Source: J054 sp965223095
GTDB taxonomy: Bacteria > Pseudomonadota > Gammaproteobacteria > Steroidobacterales > GCA-2729495
NCBI GenBank assembly: GCA_965223095.1
Contig: OZ244979.1
Coordinates: 1,426,001-1,490,000 of the forward strand
Direction of reading: 5' to 3'
DNA length: 64,000 nt
Part shown: one piece after another, positions 8,980 to 17,590 of the stretch
How positions within the stretch are numbered: the stretch's first letter is position 1
How the letters are laid out: each line of letters starts with the position of its first letter
Translations under genes and position numbers: made by a program
The notes under the pieces: generated by a model
What the model was told of the DNA's origin: nothing
Seen by the model: the letters and a program-made list of their open reading frames with translations, nothing else
Databases searched by the model: none

Positions 8980-9027
8980 CGTATACCGTCGAAGCTGCTA
9001 ACACTGATAACGAGTAAAGAATCCAAG

Positions 9028-9984
9028 ATGGCTAGAGAAAATAGCATGCAAGCTTTTGCCAAGGGCGACATTTTTATTGGTTGCACCTTGTTGAATGTAG
9101 AAGACGATGATCATGCTGGCGAGGGGCGGATTTGGCAGTACGATAAAAATCTCAATTTCAAAGGTGAGCTATGGACTAAGGGCGGCGAGCATTTTGTGGG
9201 GGGCTTGGAATTCGGCCCGGACGGAGTGCTGTGGGCGTTTAACGATCTGGCCGTGCTGCATATTGATCCGAAGACGGGCCGCCAGTTGCCGCTTGCCGAC
9301 AAGTTCCTCCCGCGTGGTTACCGCAGCGCAAGTTTTGATGCTCATGGAAACGTTTTTCTTGGCGAGCACATGAAGGCAGAGAAAAAGCCGGATAATCCCA
9401 TCGCGAAAAGAACAACGACTAAATTCCCGGTTATTCCCGGCGAGGGAGTATTGGGATTCGGTTACATTTACAAATATAGTCCCGACTGGGAGCTATTGAA
9501 TAGCTTTAAGACCGAAACGGCGCCGGAAATGACCGGTTTTAAAGGTGTCACGCATTCGAGTCTGCATCCTAGTGGCCAGTTCATCGCCTACGCCACGGAG
9601 ACCGGTAAGCGCTTAATGCGTTACGACGTGCAGAATGATCGGCAGATGCCCGACCTGGTTACTTATCCGGGCGATGATGTTTTTGATCGCGTTTGGGTCA
9701 TCGCGGTGAAGTACTGGCCCGATGGGCGCCTGCTGATTACCCGCGGCGACACCCTGGAGTTGCTCGACGAGCAGGGCAAGGTGCTGAAGGAATATCCACT
9801 GGAAACCTACGGCTGGTCCGATATAGAGATCTGCGGAGACGGCCTGCATTGCCTGGTCAGCAATATCTGGGAAGGCACCATCGCCAAGGTCAATGTGGAC
9901 ACCGGTGAAATTGCCGGCATGATCGATACTGGATTTAAAGCACCCATGCGTTGTGTCGCGGGCGTGGCCGAGTATAAGGGCTAG
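9028..9984 (+). CDS. Beta-propeller protein, SMP-30/NHL-like
   Basis: The 318-residue product has repeated blade-like segments with the pattern Gly-Pro-Asp-Gly or His-Pro-Ser-Gly followed by aromatic strands (EFGPDGVLWAF, SFDAHGNVFLGE, SLHPSGQFIAYA, YWPDGRLLITR, CGDGLHCLVSN), typical of six-bladed propellers such as SMP-30/gluconolactonase or NHL proteins. No signal peptide is visible, so it is probably cytoplasmic. It starts 49 bases after the CbiX-like gene on the same strand and may share its transcript. I do not recognise a specific enzyme. Confidence 0.55.
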   Translation: MARENSMQAFAKGDIFIGCTLLNVEDDDHAGEGRIWQYDKNLNFKGELWTKGGEHFVGGLEFGPDGVLWAFNDLAVLHIDPKTGRQLPLADKFLPRGYRSASFDAHGNVFLGEHMKAEKKPDNPIAKRTTTKFPVIPGEGVLGFGYIYKYSPDWELLNSFKTETAPEMTGFKGVTHSSLHPSGQFIAYATETGKRLMRYDVQNDRQMPDLVTYPGDDVFDRVWVIAVKYWPDGRLLITRGDTLELLDEQGKVLKEYPLETYGWSDIEICGDGLHCLVSNIWEGTIAKVNVDTGEIAGMIDTGFKAPMRCVAGVAEYKG

Positions 9985-10096
9985 TTCTGGCGCATTTATA
10001 ATGGGGCGGGGCGCGCAGATTTTTGTGTGGAACGGCGTGGCGCAATTGTTAGCCTTGCATTGTGAGCTGTAGATTGCGCCGACGCTTTCGCTTGTC

Positions 10097-10693
10097 TCAA
10101 TTCGAAGTCTTACCCTCTGGCCGGCCGGTAACTCGCCGATAAACCCAAAGTGCGCCGGCAATGATGAGCAGAGACCAGCCAACTATCTGACTGAGCATCA
10201 CAAAGGCCAGTTTTCCTTGCTTGGCGAACACCATCAAATTGGCCGCCGTGGTCATGATGTCTGGATAACGGTAGATCACCAACAAGGCATTGCAGTTTTC
10301 CAGCCAATCGAAGAGCGTGCCGATCATCAGCAAACTGAATAGACTACGTTGATTGACCCAATCATAGGCAGGCTTGGAAATGTGGCGCAGCGAAAAAGCG
10401 GCTATGGCCGCTAGGAAGATGCCGGCAAAAAACGGAAAAAAGTAATCGACAAAGGAAAATGCGTAATACACTTGTTTGGCGTTTTCTGTGTAATTTGGCA
10501 GCTGGGCGAAAACCTGCTCGACGCTTAAGCTATTCTGAAAATCAAATGGTAGCTCGCCACCTGTGAGTTCGCTGAACACCTTTTGGATGGGCCCAAACAC
10601 GGCCAGCAGCGATCCTAGAAAAACAACAATTGACAGAACGAATAAGCCGGCCGAACGTGAAAAGCGGACTATTAGGTCATTTAGCCAACGCAT
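10097..10693 (-). CDS. Integral membrane protein of unknown function
   Basis: This 198-residue protein has about four transmembrane helices (near residues 14-36, 80-102, 115-137 and 160-183). A notable motif is FDWLENCNALLV in the third helix; Asp-Trp-Leu-Glu-Asn is also seen in other uncharacterised bacterial membrane proteins. The C-terminus is Arg/Lys rich, consistent with a cytoplasmic tail. It stands alone, convergent with the propeller gene. I do not recognise a function. Confidence 0.65.
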   Translation of the reverse strand: MRWLNDLIVRFSRSAGLFVLSIVVFLGSLLAVFGPIQKVFSELTGGELPFDFQNSLSVEQVFAQLPNYTENAKQVYYAFSFVDYFFPFFAGIFLAAIAAFSLRHISKPAYDWVNQRSLFSLLMIGTLFDWLENCNALLVIYRYPDIMTTAANLMVFAKQGKLAFVMLSQIVGWSLLIIAGALWVYRRVTGRPEGKTSN

Positions 10694-10801
10694 GCTGAAT
10701 CCCCTGCATTCGCATTACCGCTTGCATAATACGTGGTATTTCCTTGCTTGGCTGGGTGAGGAATCTCCGCAGGACTGATGTTTGTCGGGGACTGCGGCTT
10801 G

Positions 10802-12022
10802 TTAATCGGGATCCAGGCCCGCCCGTAAGGTTTCGCGGACGAACTCCCGGTCTACCTCAAGGCCATCGGCGATGTCATGCAATGCAGCCAGTTCTGCTTC
10901 ACCCCCATGACCTTCAGCTCTAGCGATTAGGCAAAGATCACGCAGCACTTGCATACGGCGCGACAGGCTCACTTTTTCATTAGCTTGATCAATACGGCCC
11001 GGTAATTCTTTGGCAAGCTTATCTAGGTCTAGTTTGTCATTAAGGCTGCCCGCCCCGAAAAATTCCTCGAAGACTTTGGTTTCTTCATCGCTGATCTGGC
11101 CATCGGCCTGGGCGACGGCTACCGCGCCGGCAAACAGTAGTCGGCGCATGGCTTCCGCCTCGGGTGTCCGGCCCTCGATATAGCTGGGTTCCATCAAGCC
11201 CATGAGTTTTAGCACCGCATCTTCCAATTCGCTGACGGAAATGCCATCGTTTTTCGCCAGCTCTGATTCGTGGTAAAGCGTTAGCGCTTTTACTCTAAGC
11301 GGGCTAAACGGGTGAGTTGAAAACCAATCTTCCCGCGGTGCGCCTTGTCCCGGCTGGGCATCTTCCACTTGCATGTCATCAACCTGACTTAGAAAATCTT
11401 CGAGGTTGAAGCCGATAACATCACTGGTCAAACCGGAGGCGAGCCGAAACAAAGCGCTGGCCACTGATTCCAAATCTGCCGCGCAGTGCGCACCCGCCCG
11501 GTCGGCTGAAATTTCCGCATAACGTGACCAGGCGAATAGTTTCAGCGCGAGATCTGGGCTTGGTCGACTGTTGCCTCGCAATATGTGGCCAATAGGTATG
11601 TCATGGTGTTTATAGAGGTGGTGGCCTAGCTCGTGGCCCATGACAAAAAGCAGTTCGCTGCGAGAAAAAGATTCGATCAAATGTGAAGAAAACATGACAT
11701 AGAGTCGTTCGTTTTCTGGTTTGAAACAAGCTGCGTTGAATTGCGGGCTGGAATAGACGAACAATTCCACTGGTATATCGATGCCTAATTTTGCAACGCA
11801 TTGATCGGCCATCTCATGCAAGGCGGGGCTCATGCGGCGACTGAGCCTGACAGAAGTGCTTAACAGATGCCGGCGAATTCCCATGGGACCCTCTTCTTCG
11901 CGGTCCGCGATCCGTCGATTCACGCGTTGAACGTCCGGGTGCATCAGCAGGGATTCATACAAGGCCAGATCGTTACGGCAACGAATGGCTGCAGCGTCTA
12001 TGGTCTTCATCGTGTCGTTCAT
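10802..12022 (-). CDS. M48 metallopeptidase with C-terminal TerB-like domain
   Basis: This is a zinc peptidase of the M48 (HtpX/Ste24) type: VMGHELGHHLYKH holds the HExxH zinc site and AEISADRAG supplies the downstream Glu/Asp. I see no transmembrane helix or signal peptide, unlike HtpX, so it is probably soluble and cytoplasmic. After residue 280 comes a helical segment (FAGAVAVAQADGQISDEETK) with the Ala-Asp-Gly-x-Ile-x-x-x-Glu pattern of TerB/DjlA-type domains, which often bind metal. The gene begins 9 bases after the stop of the lipoprotein gene at 12032, so the two form an operon. Confidence 0.75.
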   Translation of the reverse strand: MNDTMKTIDAAAIRCRNDLALYESLLMHPDVQRVNRRIADREEEGPMGIRRHLLSTSVRLSRRMSPALHEMADQCVAKLGIDIPVELFVYSSPQFNAACFKPENERLYVMFSSHLIESFSRSELLFVMGHELGHHLYKHHDIPIGHILRGNSRPSPDLALKLFAWSRYAEISADRAGAHCAADLESVASALFRLASGLTSDVIGFNLEDFLSQVDDMQVEDAQPGQGAPREDWFSTHPFSPLRVKALTLYHESELAKNDGISVSELEDAVLKLMGLMEPSYIEGRTPEAEAMRRLLFAGAVAVAQADGQISDEETKVFEEFFGAGSLNDKLDLDKLAKELPGRIDQANEKVSLSRRMQVLRDLCLIARAEGHGGEAELAALHDIADGLEVDREFVRETLRAGLDPD

Positions 12023-12031
12023 TCTTATCGA

Positions 12032-12871
12032 CTAGGCCCCGGTTGTTGATTGCTGGCGGGCGATAGTGTCTTTGAGCACTTTGCCCAAGGTCATGCACAG
12101 ACTGATTAACGGTTTGACGAAAGCCTCGCCTGTTGCTTCTACGTACCAGCGTCCTGCCGGCGATTCAAGAAAGTCCACATATTCAAGTATCTCGGTATCT
12201 TGGAGTGACGCATAGCTGTGAAGAAAATAGACCAATACAGCGTTATTCATTGGTACTAACAACATTTCACGATCAGAGAATATTTTCTGCCGTAACTTTT
12301 CGATATTGACGGATTCGCCATCCTGACCAGCGTCGCCGGCGCCAACGGCAATCGCCAGGGCAATGGCTAGGGAGCTATCCACCGCCATCTCCGTTCCATT
12401 CACGCTTTCGTTGAGTCGTTGTACCAGAGCAACACGCATGTCATCCGGACGAAAATTTTCAAGTCCTTGCGAAAATTCTTCCAGTTCCGCAAGTCCCTCG
12501 ATGCTGGCGGCGTGCTTCTCCAAGGCGGTTATCTTGCGACCAATATCGCTGTTCAGCCAGTTCAAGGTGGTTTGGCCGTAGTTTGAGTGCCATTTTTCTC
12601 GAATGGTTTCCACGGCCAAATCGCTAAGCACACCATCGTCGAATTGCTGGTTGATAGTGGCGCGCAGGGCAGTCGAGATCGTTCCGGCTATGTCTGCACT
12701 TCTTTGATCGAGTCCGTCGAATATTTGCTGCTTCACTGCCAGTAGCTGTTGCTCAGCACCCGAGGCACGGAACAGAGCCCAAGCTTGATCGTCCCGCAAG
12801 CCGATGTTCTTGGTGCATCCGCCCAGGGAACTCAGCGCGAGGACGAAAACGATGGCCAAAGTGCGATACAT
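12032..12871 (-). CDS. Lipoprotein, DUF2059-like
   Basis: The 279-residue product begins with a lipoprotein signal ending in the lipobox LGGC (residues 16-19), so it is lipid-anchored in the envelope. The mature part is helical, with repeated segments; the C-terminal motif FLESPAGRWYVEA resembles the helix repeats of DUF2059 proteins. It is transcribed ahead of the M48/TerB peptidase with a 9-base gap. No catalytic motif is visible. Role unknown; a substrate or partner of the peptidase is possible. Confidence 0.65.
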   Translation of the reverse strand: MYRTLAIVFVLALSSLGGCTKNIGLRDDQAWALFRASGAEQQLLAVKQQIFDGLDQRSADIAGTISTALRATINQQFDDGVLSDLAVETIREKWHSNYGQTTLNWLNSDIGRKITALEKHAASIEGLAELEEFSQGLENFRPDDMRVALVQRLNESVNGTEMAVDSSLAIALAIAVGAGDAGQDGESVNIEKLRQKIFSDREMLLVPMNNAVLVYFLHSYASLQDTEILEYVDFLESPAGRWYVEATGEAFVKPLISLCMTLGKVLKDTIARQQSTTGA

Positions 12872-13114
12872 GGTGATTCTCCTATTGATGGCGAGGATAA
12901 TGCATGTATCAAGGCCTAGTCTCCGAGGAAGACACAGTTTTTGAAATTGCCGTATTTTGGCCCGCGGACCCGACGGGCATCGAGGCCGGGGAGGCCGAAG
13001 TTTCCGGCCAGATCGCGATAGCTTGGCGCCGCAGACCGGTATGGGGCTGCCAGCTTGCCTGTGTACGGTGCTAATCGACTACCATACCAACAGCGGAATT
13101 TGGGATACAGTCAT

Positions 13115-13567
13115 ATGGCCTTTTGGTTAATGAAATCCGAACCCGATGCTTTTGGGATTGATGACTTGAAAGCCGTCGGGCGCGAGCCCTGGGACGGGGT
13201 GCGTAACTACCAAGTGCGCAATATGATGCGCGACGACATGCGGTCGGGCGATATGGCTTTTTTCTACCATTCCAACTGCAAGGAACCGGGCATCGTGGGG
13301 CTCATGCGTATTGTCGGAAAAGCCTATCCCGATCCCACGCAATTTGATCCGAAGTCCAAGTACTATGATCCTAAGAGTGATCCCGCGGACCCCCGGTGGT
13401 TACTTGTGGACGTGCGTTATAAACGCAAGCTGAAACGCAACATCGGCCTACAGGAACTCAAAGCTCATACGGAATTGTCTGACTTCGCTTTAGTTAAGCG
13501 TGGTAATCGTCTATCCGTCATGCCCGTCAGCGAGCGCCAATGGGAATTCATCTTGTCACTAGAGTAA
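13115..13567 (+). CDS. EVE domain-containing protein
   Basis: This 150-residue protein belongs to the EVE/PUA-like superfamily, whose members bind modified bases or RNA. The start ATG 13115 gives the canonical opening MAFWLMKSEP, followed by WDGVRNYQVRN and GDMAFFYHSN, the conserved pocket segments of the family; family length is about 150. An upstream in-frame start at 13055 adds 20 residues that do not fit. It precedes a WYL-type regulator by 12 bases and may be co-transcribed with it. The 240 bases upstream hold no feature I can support. Confidence 0.9.
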   Translation: MAFWLMKSEPDAFGIDDLKAVGREPWDGVRNYQVRNMMRDDMRSGDMAFFYHSNCKEPGIVGLMRIVGKAYPDPTQFDPKSKYYDPKSDPADPRWLLVDVRYKRKLKRNIGLQELKAHTELSDFALVKRGNRLSVMPVSERQWEFILSLE

Positions 13568-13579
13568 AGGCATCGTGCC

Positions 13580-14554
13580 GTGGATCGCACCGAAAGGTTT
13601 TATAAGATTCATCGCCTGCTGAGTCAGCGCCGCATTGTTTCTCGTGATGATTTTCTAGAGGAACTCGGCGTGTCTCGCGCGACCTTTAAGCGCGATCTGG
13701 AATATCTGCGCGATCGCCTGAGCATGCCCATAGTCTGGGACCGTGATCGCAGCGGATACTATCTTGATGAGAATGCGCCGCAGGCGCATCTCTATCAGTT
13801 GCCGGGACTTTGGTTTAGCGCCGAGGAAGTACACGCGCTAATTACCATGGAACAGTTGTTGGAGCGCTTGCAGCCGGGCTTATTAGGGCCGCAGGTAAGG
13901 CCCTTAAGAGATCGGATTCGCAAGGTTCTTGATAGTGGTGATTTTTCAGCCAATGATTTAACGCGCCGAATTCGCATTCTGCAAATGGGCGTACGGCCGG
14001 TAGAGCCGGAGAATTTTCAGGCTATCTCCTCTGCTTTGTTGTCGCGGCAGCGTTTGCAAATCGAACATCTTCGGCGCGCGGATAACGAATCCTTACCACG
14101 TGAGGTTTCGCCGCAGCGCTTGGTGCATTACAGAGACAATTGGTATCTCGATGCCTGGTGCCACCTCCGCAAGGGCTTGCGGACCTTCTCTGTGGACGCC
14201 ATCAGCAGCGCGGTGATACTCGGCAAGCGGGCGAGAGAAATCAGTGATGCGACGCTCGATCAGCAGCTTAGCGCGGGCTTCGGGATATTTTCCGGTCGCG
14301 CGGCGCACACGGCCGTGCTGCGTTTCAATCCGCGCCGGGCCCGCTGGGTGTCGCGCGAGATATGGCATTCGGACCAAGATGGACATTTTGAACTCGATGG
14401 CGCCTATGTGCTGAAGGTGCCCTACGCCAATCATCGCGAGCTGCTGATGGATATTTTGAAGTATGGTGCCGATGTTGAAGTTTTGGCTCCCGCGGACTTA
14501 CGGGAAGAAATGCGCAAGACCTTAAGCGCGGCTGCCGACTTGTATGAGGCTTGA
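13580..14554 (+). CDS. HTH/WYL-domain transcriptional regulator (YafY type)
   Basis: The 324-residue protein begins with a DeoR-like winged helix (about residues 1-60, with RDDFLEELGVSRATFKRDLEYL) and has a WYL domain in the middle (about 160-230: RLVHYRDNWYLDAWCHLRKGLRTFSVDAI), followed by a WCX-type C-terminal extension. WYL domains sense nucleic acids or small ligands and several control DNA-damage or defence genes. The GTG start at 13580 is 12 bases after the EVE gene. The target is unknown; no defence genes are adjacent. Confidence 0.87.
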   Translation: MDRTERFYKIHRLLSQRRIVSRDDFLEELGVSRATFKRDLEYLRDRLSMPIVWDRDRSGYYLDENAPQAHLYQLPGLWFSAEEVHALITMEQLLERLQPGLLGPQVRPLRDRIRKVLDSGDFSANDLTRRIRILQMGVRPVEPENFQAISSALLSRQRLQIEHLRRADNESLPREVSPQRLVHYRDNWYLDAWCHLRKGLRTFSVDAISSAVILGKRAREISDATLDQQLSAGFGIFSGRAAHTAVLRFNPRRARWVSREIWHSDQDGHFELDGAYVLKVPYANHRELLMDILKYGADVEVLAPADLREEMRKTLSAAADLYEA

Positions 14555-14555
14555 G

Positions 14556-14807
14556 CTAGTCGCCAAACAGCGATTGCTTTTTGTTATCGACTAGGTATTT
14601 CTCAAATCCGTTGTCACGCAATATACGTTCAGCGCGCTGGCGATCCTCAGCCAAGATTTGCAGGTAGAAACCATGATCGACACCCGCAATGGCGACATGC
14701 CCGCCATGCGCCATATCCATGACTTCGATGCCCTCACTCTGAAGTAAGGCTTTTAACACCGCGAAGGTGCCGATATCAAAGGCGAAAGCGAGCCGTTCCA
14801 CGGACAT
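14556..14807 (-). CDS. DUF2007-type putative signal transducing protein
   Basis: This is a small cytoplasmic protein of 83 residues with the ferredoxin-like pattern of DUF2007: a first strand and helix with LKALLQSEGIEV, a middle GHVAIAGVDHGFYLQIL strand pair and a final helix (AERILRDNGF). Length matches the family. It ends one base from the stop of the WYL regulator on the other strand and follows the DUF2784 gene by 26 bases, probably on its transcript. Biochemical role is unknown. Confidence 0.75.
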   Translation of the reverse strand: MSVERLAFAFDIGTFAVLKALLQSEGIEVMDMAHGGHVAIAGVDHGFYLQILAEDRQRAERILRDNGFEKYLVDNKKQSLFGD

Positions 14808-14833
14808 TGATCGACACTCAGATTAGCATGGTT

Positions 14834-15265
14834 TTAAGGCGAGATTTGGTCGGCGCTGTGACTGCTGCTGACAATGGATGCGACTCGCCACCATATCAAC
14901 AATGAGACCACACCGAATAAGCTGTAAACGAAGGCAAACGTAATCATCGTCGCGTCGTAGAACAACAGCCGGTGTACCAGGTCGGCAAAGAATCCTCGGT
15001 CATAGCCGGCTTCTCCGGACCGTTCGCGCAGCTGGTTCTCCCAAATCGTCAGCGGACAGAGCCGGCCAGTCCAGGCTTGCAAGACCACCACTAGCAGCAC
15101 GCCGATGTGAGCGTACCGCGTTGCTGTTCGCGCCGCCCAGGCGGGCTTGCCTAGCGCCAGCCAGCACAGCCCGGTTAGGGGGCTTGCGATCACGAATGCA
15201 ACGATACAGGCATGTACCAGCAAAACGCCGTCGGCCAGGGCCGCATAGCCAGTAGCGGAATTCAT
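14834..15265 (-). CDS. DUF2784 family membrane protein
   Basis: This 143-residue inner-membrane protein has four predicted helices (about 10-38, 49-68, 88-105, 108-128). The family signature is seen in VLLVHACIVAFVI, the HIGVLLVVVLQAW segment with CPLTIWENQLR immediately after, and the C-terminal helix ending IWW. These features and the length fit DUF2784. It is transcribed ahead of the DUF2007 gene. No function is established. Confidence 0.8.
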   Translation of the reverse strand: MNSATGYAALADGVLLVHACIVAFVIASPLTGLCWLALGKPAWAARTATRYAHIGVLLVVVLQAWTGRLCPLTIWENQLRERSGEAGYDRGFFADLVHRLLFYDATMITFAFVYSLFGVVSLLIWWRVASIVSSSHSADQISP

Positions 15266-15423
15266 GAGCCGGGCTGTCGGTGGCTGCGCTCAGGACTGAT
15301 GCGCGGGTAAACACGGCAGCTTGTCGTAACCGGACGAAAGTCGCCCGTATGCAACGCAGCGAACTTGGAAAATCTGGCTTTGCTGTTTGCTGTATTGATC
15401 GCTTTAGCCTTGCTCGAATTTGC

Positions 15424-15429
15424 TATAGT
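15424..15429 (+). promoter_or_regulatory. Possible -10 box for the MFS gene
   Basis: TATAGT (five of six consensus bases) lies about 115 bases before the MFS start in AT-richer DNA of the divergent intergenic region. No convincing TTGACA-like -35 box is found at 16-18 bases upstream, so this is tentative. Confidence 0.3.
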
Positions 15430-15543
15430 GCCTCGCCCGGCGCCAGCGCGAAACTTCATGCGCCTAGTCGGAAAAACACCCTCATTTTCTAACACCGCTA
15501 TTCCTTGATGTGGAGTATCGGGTTGCAGCGAGGCCGTTGGCCC

Positions 15544-16764
15544 ATGAGCACCCCCGCGCGCGCCAGGACGATTTTACTCTTCGGATTAATTACCTATGGC
15601 ATGGGCCAATCCTTGCTATACGTGATATTTGGGCCTTTAGCCCGCGATATTGGGCTTTCTGAGTTGCAGTTCGGGGTGCTGATCGCCGCATCTAATGTTG
15701 CCATCGTTATTTTTTCACCCGCTTGGGGTCGCGCCAGCGAGCGCCTGGGCCGAAAACGAGTCTATTTGATTGGTCTGATCGGGTTTGCGCTGGGCTATGC
15801 GGGTCTGGCCTTCGGTATTCAGGCGGGCATATGGGCTTGGCTGACCGCCACGCCCTTGTTCTTGCTACTGCTCGGCGCGCGTTTGGTCTATGGCGTGCTC
15901 GCCGCGGCCATTCAACCTGCCGCCACGGCCTACATCGCCGATACCACCGACGAAGAATCTCGCGGCCAAGGCATGGCCCTTATTGCCGCCTCGGGCGGGA
16001 TTGGCACGATTGTAGGCCCGGCTTTCGGCGGCTTGTTGGCGAATTTTGGCCCGGTGGTGCCCATGTACGTGGCCGCTGTTCTTGCCCTGGTGGCCGCCGC
16101 CGTGACCATGACTAGCCTCGATGAGCCGCAGCGGCATGTGCATGCATCGGGCGGGCCGAAACTCAGTTTTTTCGATGGCCGAGTGTTTCCCTACCTATTG
16201 GCGTGGTTTGTCATCTTTATGGTCTTTACTGCGGTGCAAGTCGTGACACCTTTCTATATCGAAGACGGCTTCGGTATCCGCGGCCGCGCCGAAGTCACGC
16301 AGGTGGCGATGTTCGCCCTGTTGGCCATGGGCTTGGTCACCCTGGTGATTCAGATCGGTGTGATGCAAATTTGGAAACTGAGCCCGCGGGCGCTGTTGCG
16401 CTTTGCGTTTTTCATCTTCAGTGCCGTGTTGTTGATGTTGGCTTTTGCGAACCAACTTTGGCAGCTGTATTTGCTCTATGCCGGAATGGGTTTGTCCTTT
16501 GCCTTGGCGGCACCGGGATTAAATGCCGCCGCCAGTCTGAGTGTGGGTCCTCAAGAGCAAGGTGCCGTGGCCGGGCTGCTGGCGGCCGCGCCTGCCTTCG
16601 GCATGATTTTTGGACCGGCCTTGGGCGGGGCCGTCTATCGTTTGGGCGCGAATTTACCGATGCTTGCCGGTGCTATCCTGGTATTACTGCTTGGAGTGTT
16701 CTTCTTGTTTGTCAGAATTCCAGATCCGGCGGACCTGCCCGAATCGGCCGTCGAGTCGGCTTGA
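15544..16764 (+). CDS. MFS transporter, TetA/DHA1-like
   Basis: This is a 12-helix major facilitator of about 406 residues. The motif between TM2 and TM3 reads SPAWGRASERLGRKRVYLIG, the DHA1 form of GxxxDxxGRK, and TM5 contains the drug-antiporter-like GIGTIVGPAFGG (motif C), which points to efflux by proton antiport. ATG 15544 gives MSTPARART immediately before TM1; in-frame TTG 15505 and ATG 15508 are alternatives with no better ribosome site. It is convergent with the racemase-type gene at 16826. Substrate unknown. Confidence 0.85.
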   Translation: MSTPARARTILLFGLITYGMGQSLLYVIFGPLARDIGLSELQFGVLIAASNVAIVIFSPAWGRASERLGRKRVYLIGLIGFALGYAGLAFGIQAGIWAWLTATPLFLLLLGARLVYGVLAAAIQPAATAYIADTTDEESRGQGMALIAASGGIGTIVGPAFGGLLANFGPVVPMYVAAVLALVAAAVTMTSLDEPQRHVHASGGPKLSFFDGRVFPYLLAWFVIFMVFTAVQVVTPFYIEDGFGIRGRAEVTQVAMFALLAMGLVTLVIQIGVMQIWKLSPRALLRFAFFIFSAVLLMLAFANQLWQLYLLYAGMGLSFALAAPGLNAAASLSVGPQEQGAVAGLLAAAPAFGMIFGPALGGAVYRLGANLPMLAGAILVLLLGVFFLFVRIPDPADLPESAVESA

Positions 16765-16825
16765 GCGCATCGTCACGCGGCAAAACCATTGTCGGAAGCT
16801 AGCGAATCCGACGGGCATCTAGACA

Positions 16826-17587
16826 TCACAAGGACTCGATTCCCGCGCGATTGATATCCAGCAATTGCGCGGGCAGCCTCTGAGTCTCCATGGCGCCAAA
16901 TTGTTCGGCCATGGCCCAGGCCAAACAGAGATTGGAGGAGACTGCGGCTAGCCCCCAATCGGCTTGGGCGGCAATGATGGCGCGCAAACTCGGCATGCCA
17001 GTACCGCTGAACACCACGGCATCGACGGCCTTATCTGATAATGCGGCCAGTACCTCTAAGGCGTGGCGACTGCCCAACTCATAAATGCGGCGAGTGTCCG
17101 TCGACGCTAAGCGAGCCAATTCGATGGCTTGTAGATTGAATCCCCGGCCCCGCCAATATGTTGCGCCGAGTTCAGCCAACCAACTCGGGTAAGGTGCAAT
17201 CATGGCAATTCGCTGGGCGCCTAAGGTATTCAATGCCGATTCAATGGCCGCGGCGGCGGTCACGATGGGATAGCCGAACTGATCCTGAAGTTTCGCAACC
17301 CGGTCGCGTTCTGCTTGATAACCATATATATAGGTAGAACCCGTGCAGGCGAAACCAAACCCGTCCAGCGCGAGCTCGTCAAAGCGCGTAAGGCTGTCGT
17401 GCAATTGACTAAGATAGTCGGTCAATCTGACTTTGGGGTCCGCGGAAGGGCTCACCAGACGGACCGTGGCCAGGCTAACTTGCGGCGGTCTAAGTAGCCA
17501 CAGTTCTGGTTCCACGGTGGGGTTTGCCTGCGGCGTACCCAGTCCCCAGACGCCCCGGGACCCATATTCCGTGGGTCGCACAGACAT
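16826..17587 (-). CDS. Asp/Glu racemase superfamily protein (maleate isomerase/AMDase-like)
   Basis: The 253-residue protein has the two catalytic cysteines expected of the maleate cis-trans isomerase/arylmalonate decarboxylase group: FACTGSTY near residue 80 and SSNLCLAWAM near residue 225. TGST after the first Cys and VVFSGTGMPSL before the second match the family. It could isomerise or racemise a small dicarboxylic acid. The start lies 3 bases after the stop of the alpha/beta hydrolase gene, so the two are an operon. The true substrate is not clear from sequence. Confidence 0.75.
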   Translation of the reverse strand: MSVRPTEYGSRGVWGLGTPQANPTVEPELWLLRPPQVSLATVRLVSPSADPKVRLTDYLSQLHDSLTRFDELALDGFGFACTGSTYIYGYQAERDRVAKLQDQFGYPIVTAAAAIESALNTLGAQRIAMIAPYPSWLAELGATYWRGRGFNLQAIELARLASTDTRRIYELGSRHALEVLAALSDKAVDAVVFSGTGMPSLRAIIAAQADWGLAAVSSNLCLAWAMAEQFGAMETQRLPAQLLDINRAGIESL

Positions 17588-17590
17588 GAG

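Noticed and set aside
12872..13114. Possible 6S RNA upstream of the EVE gene, a context in which 6S RNA is found in other gammaproteobacteria
   Set aside because: I could not identify the open central bubble with flanking stems, and the neighbouring zapA and fau genes are absent.
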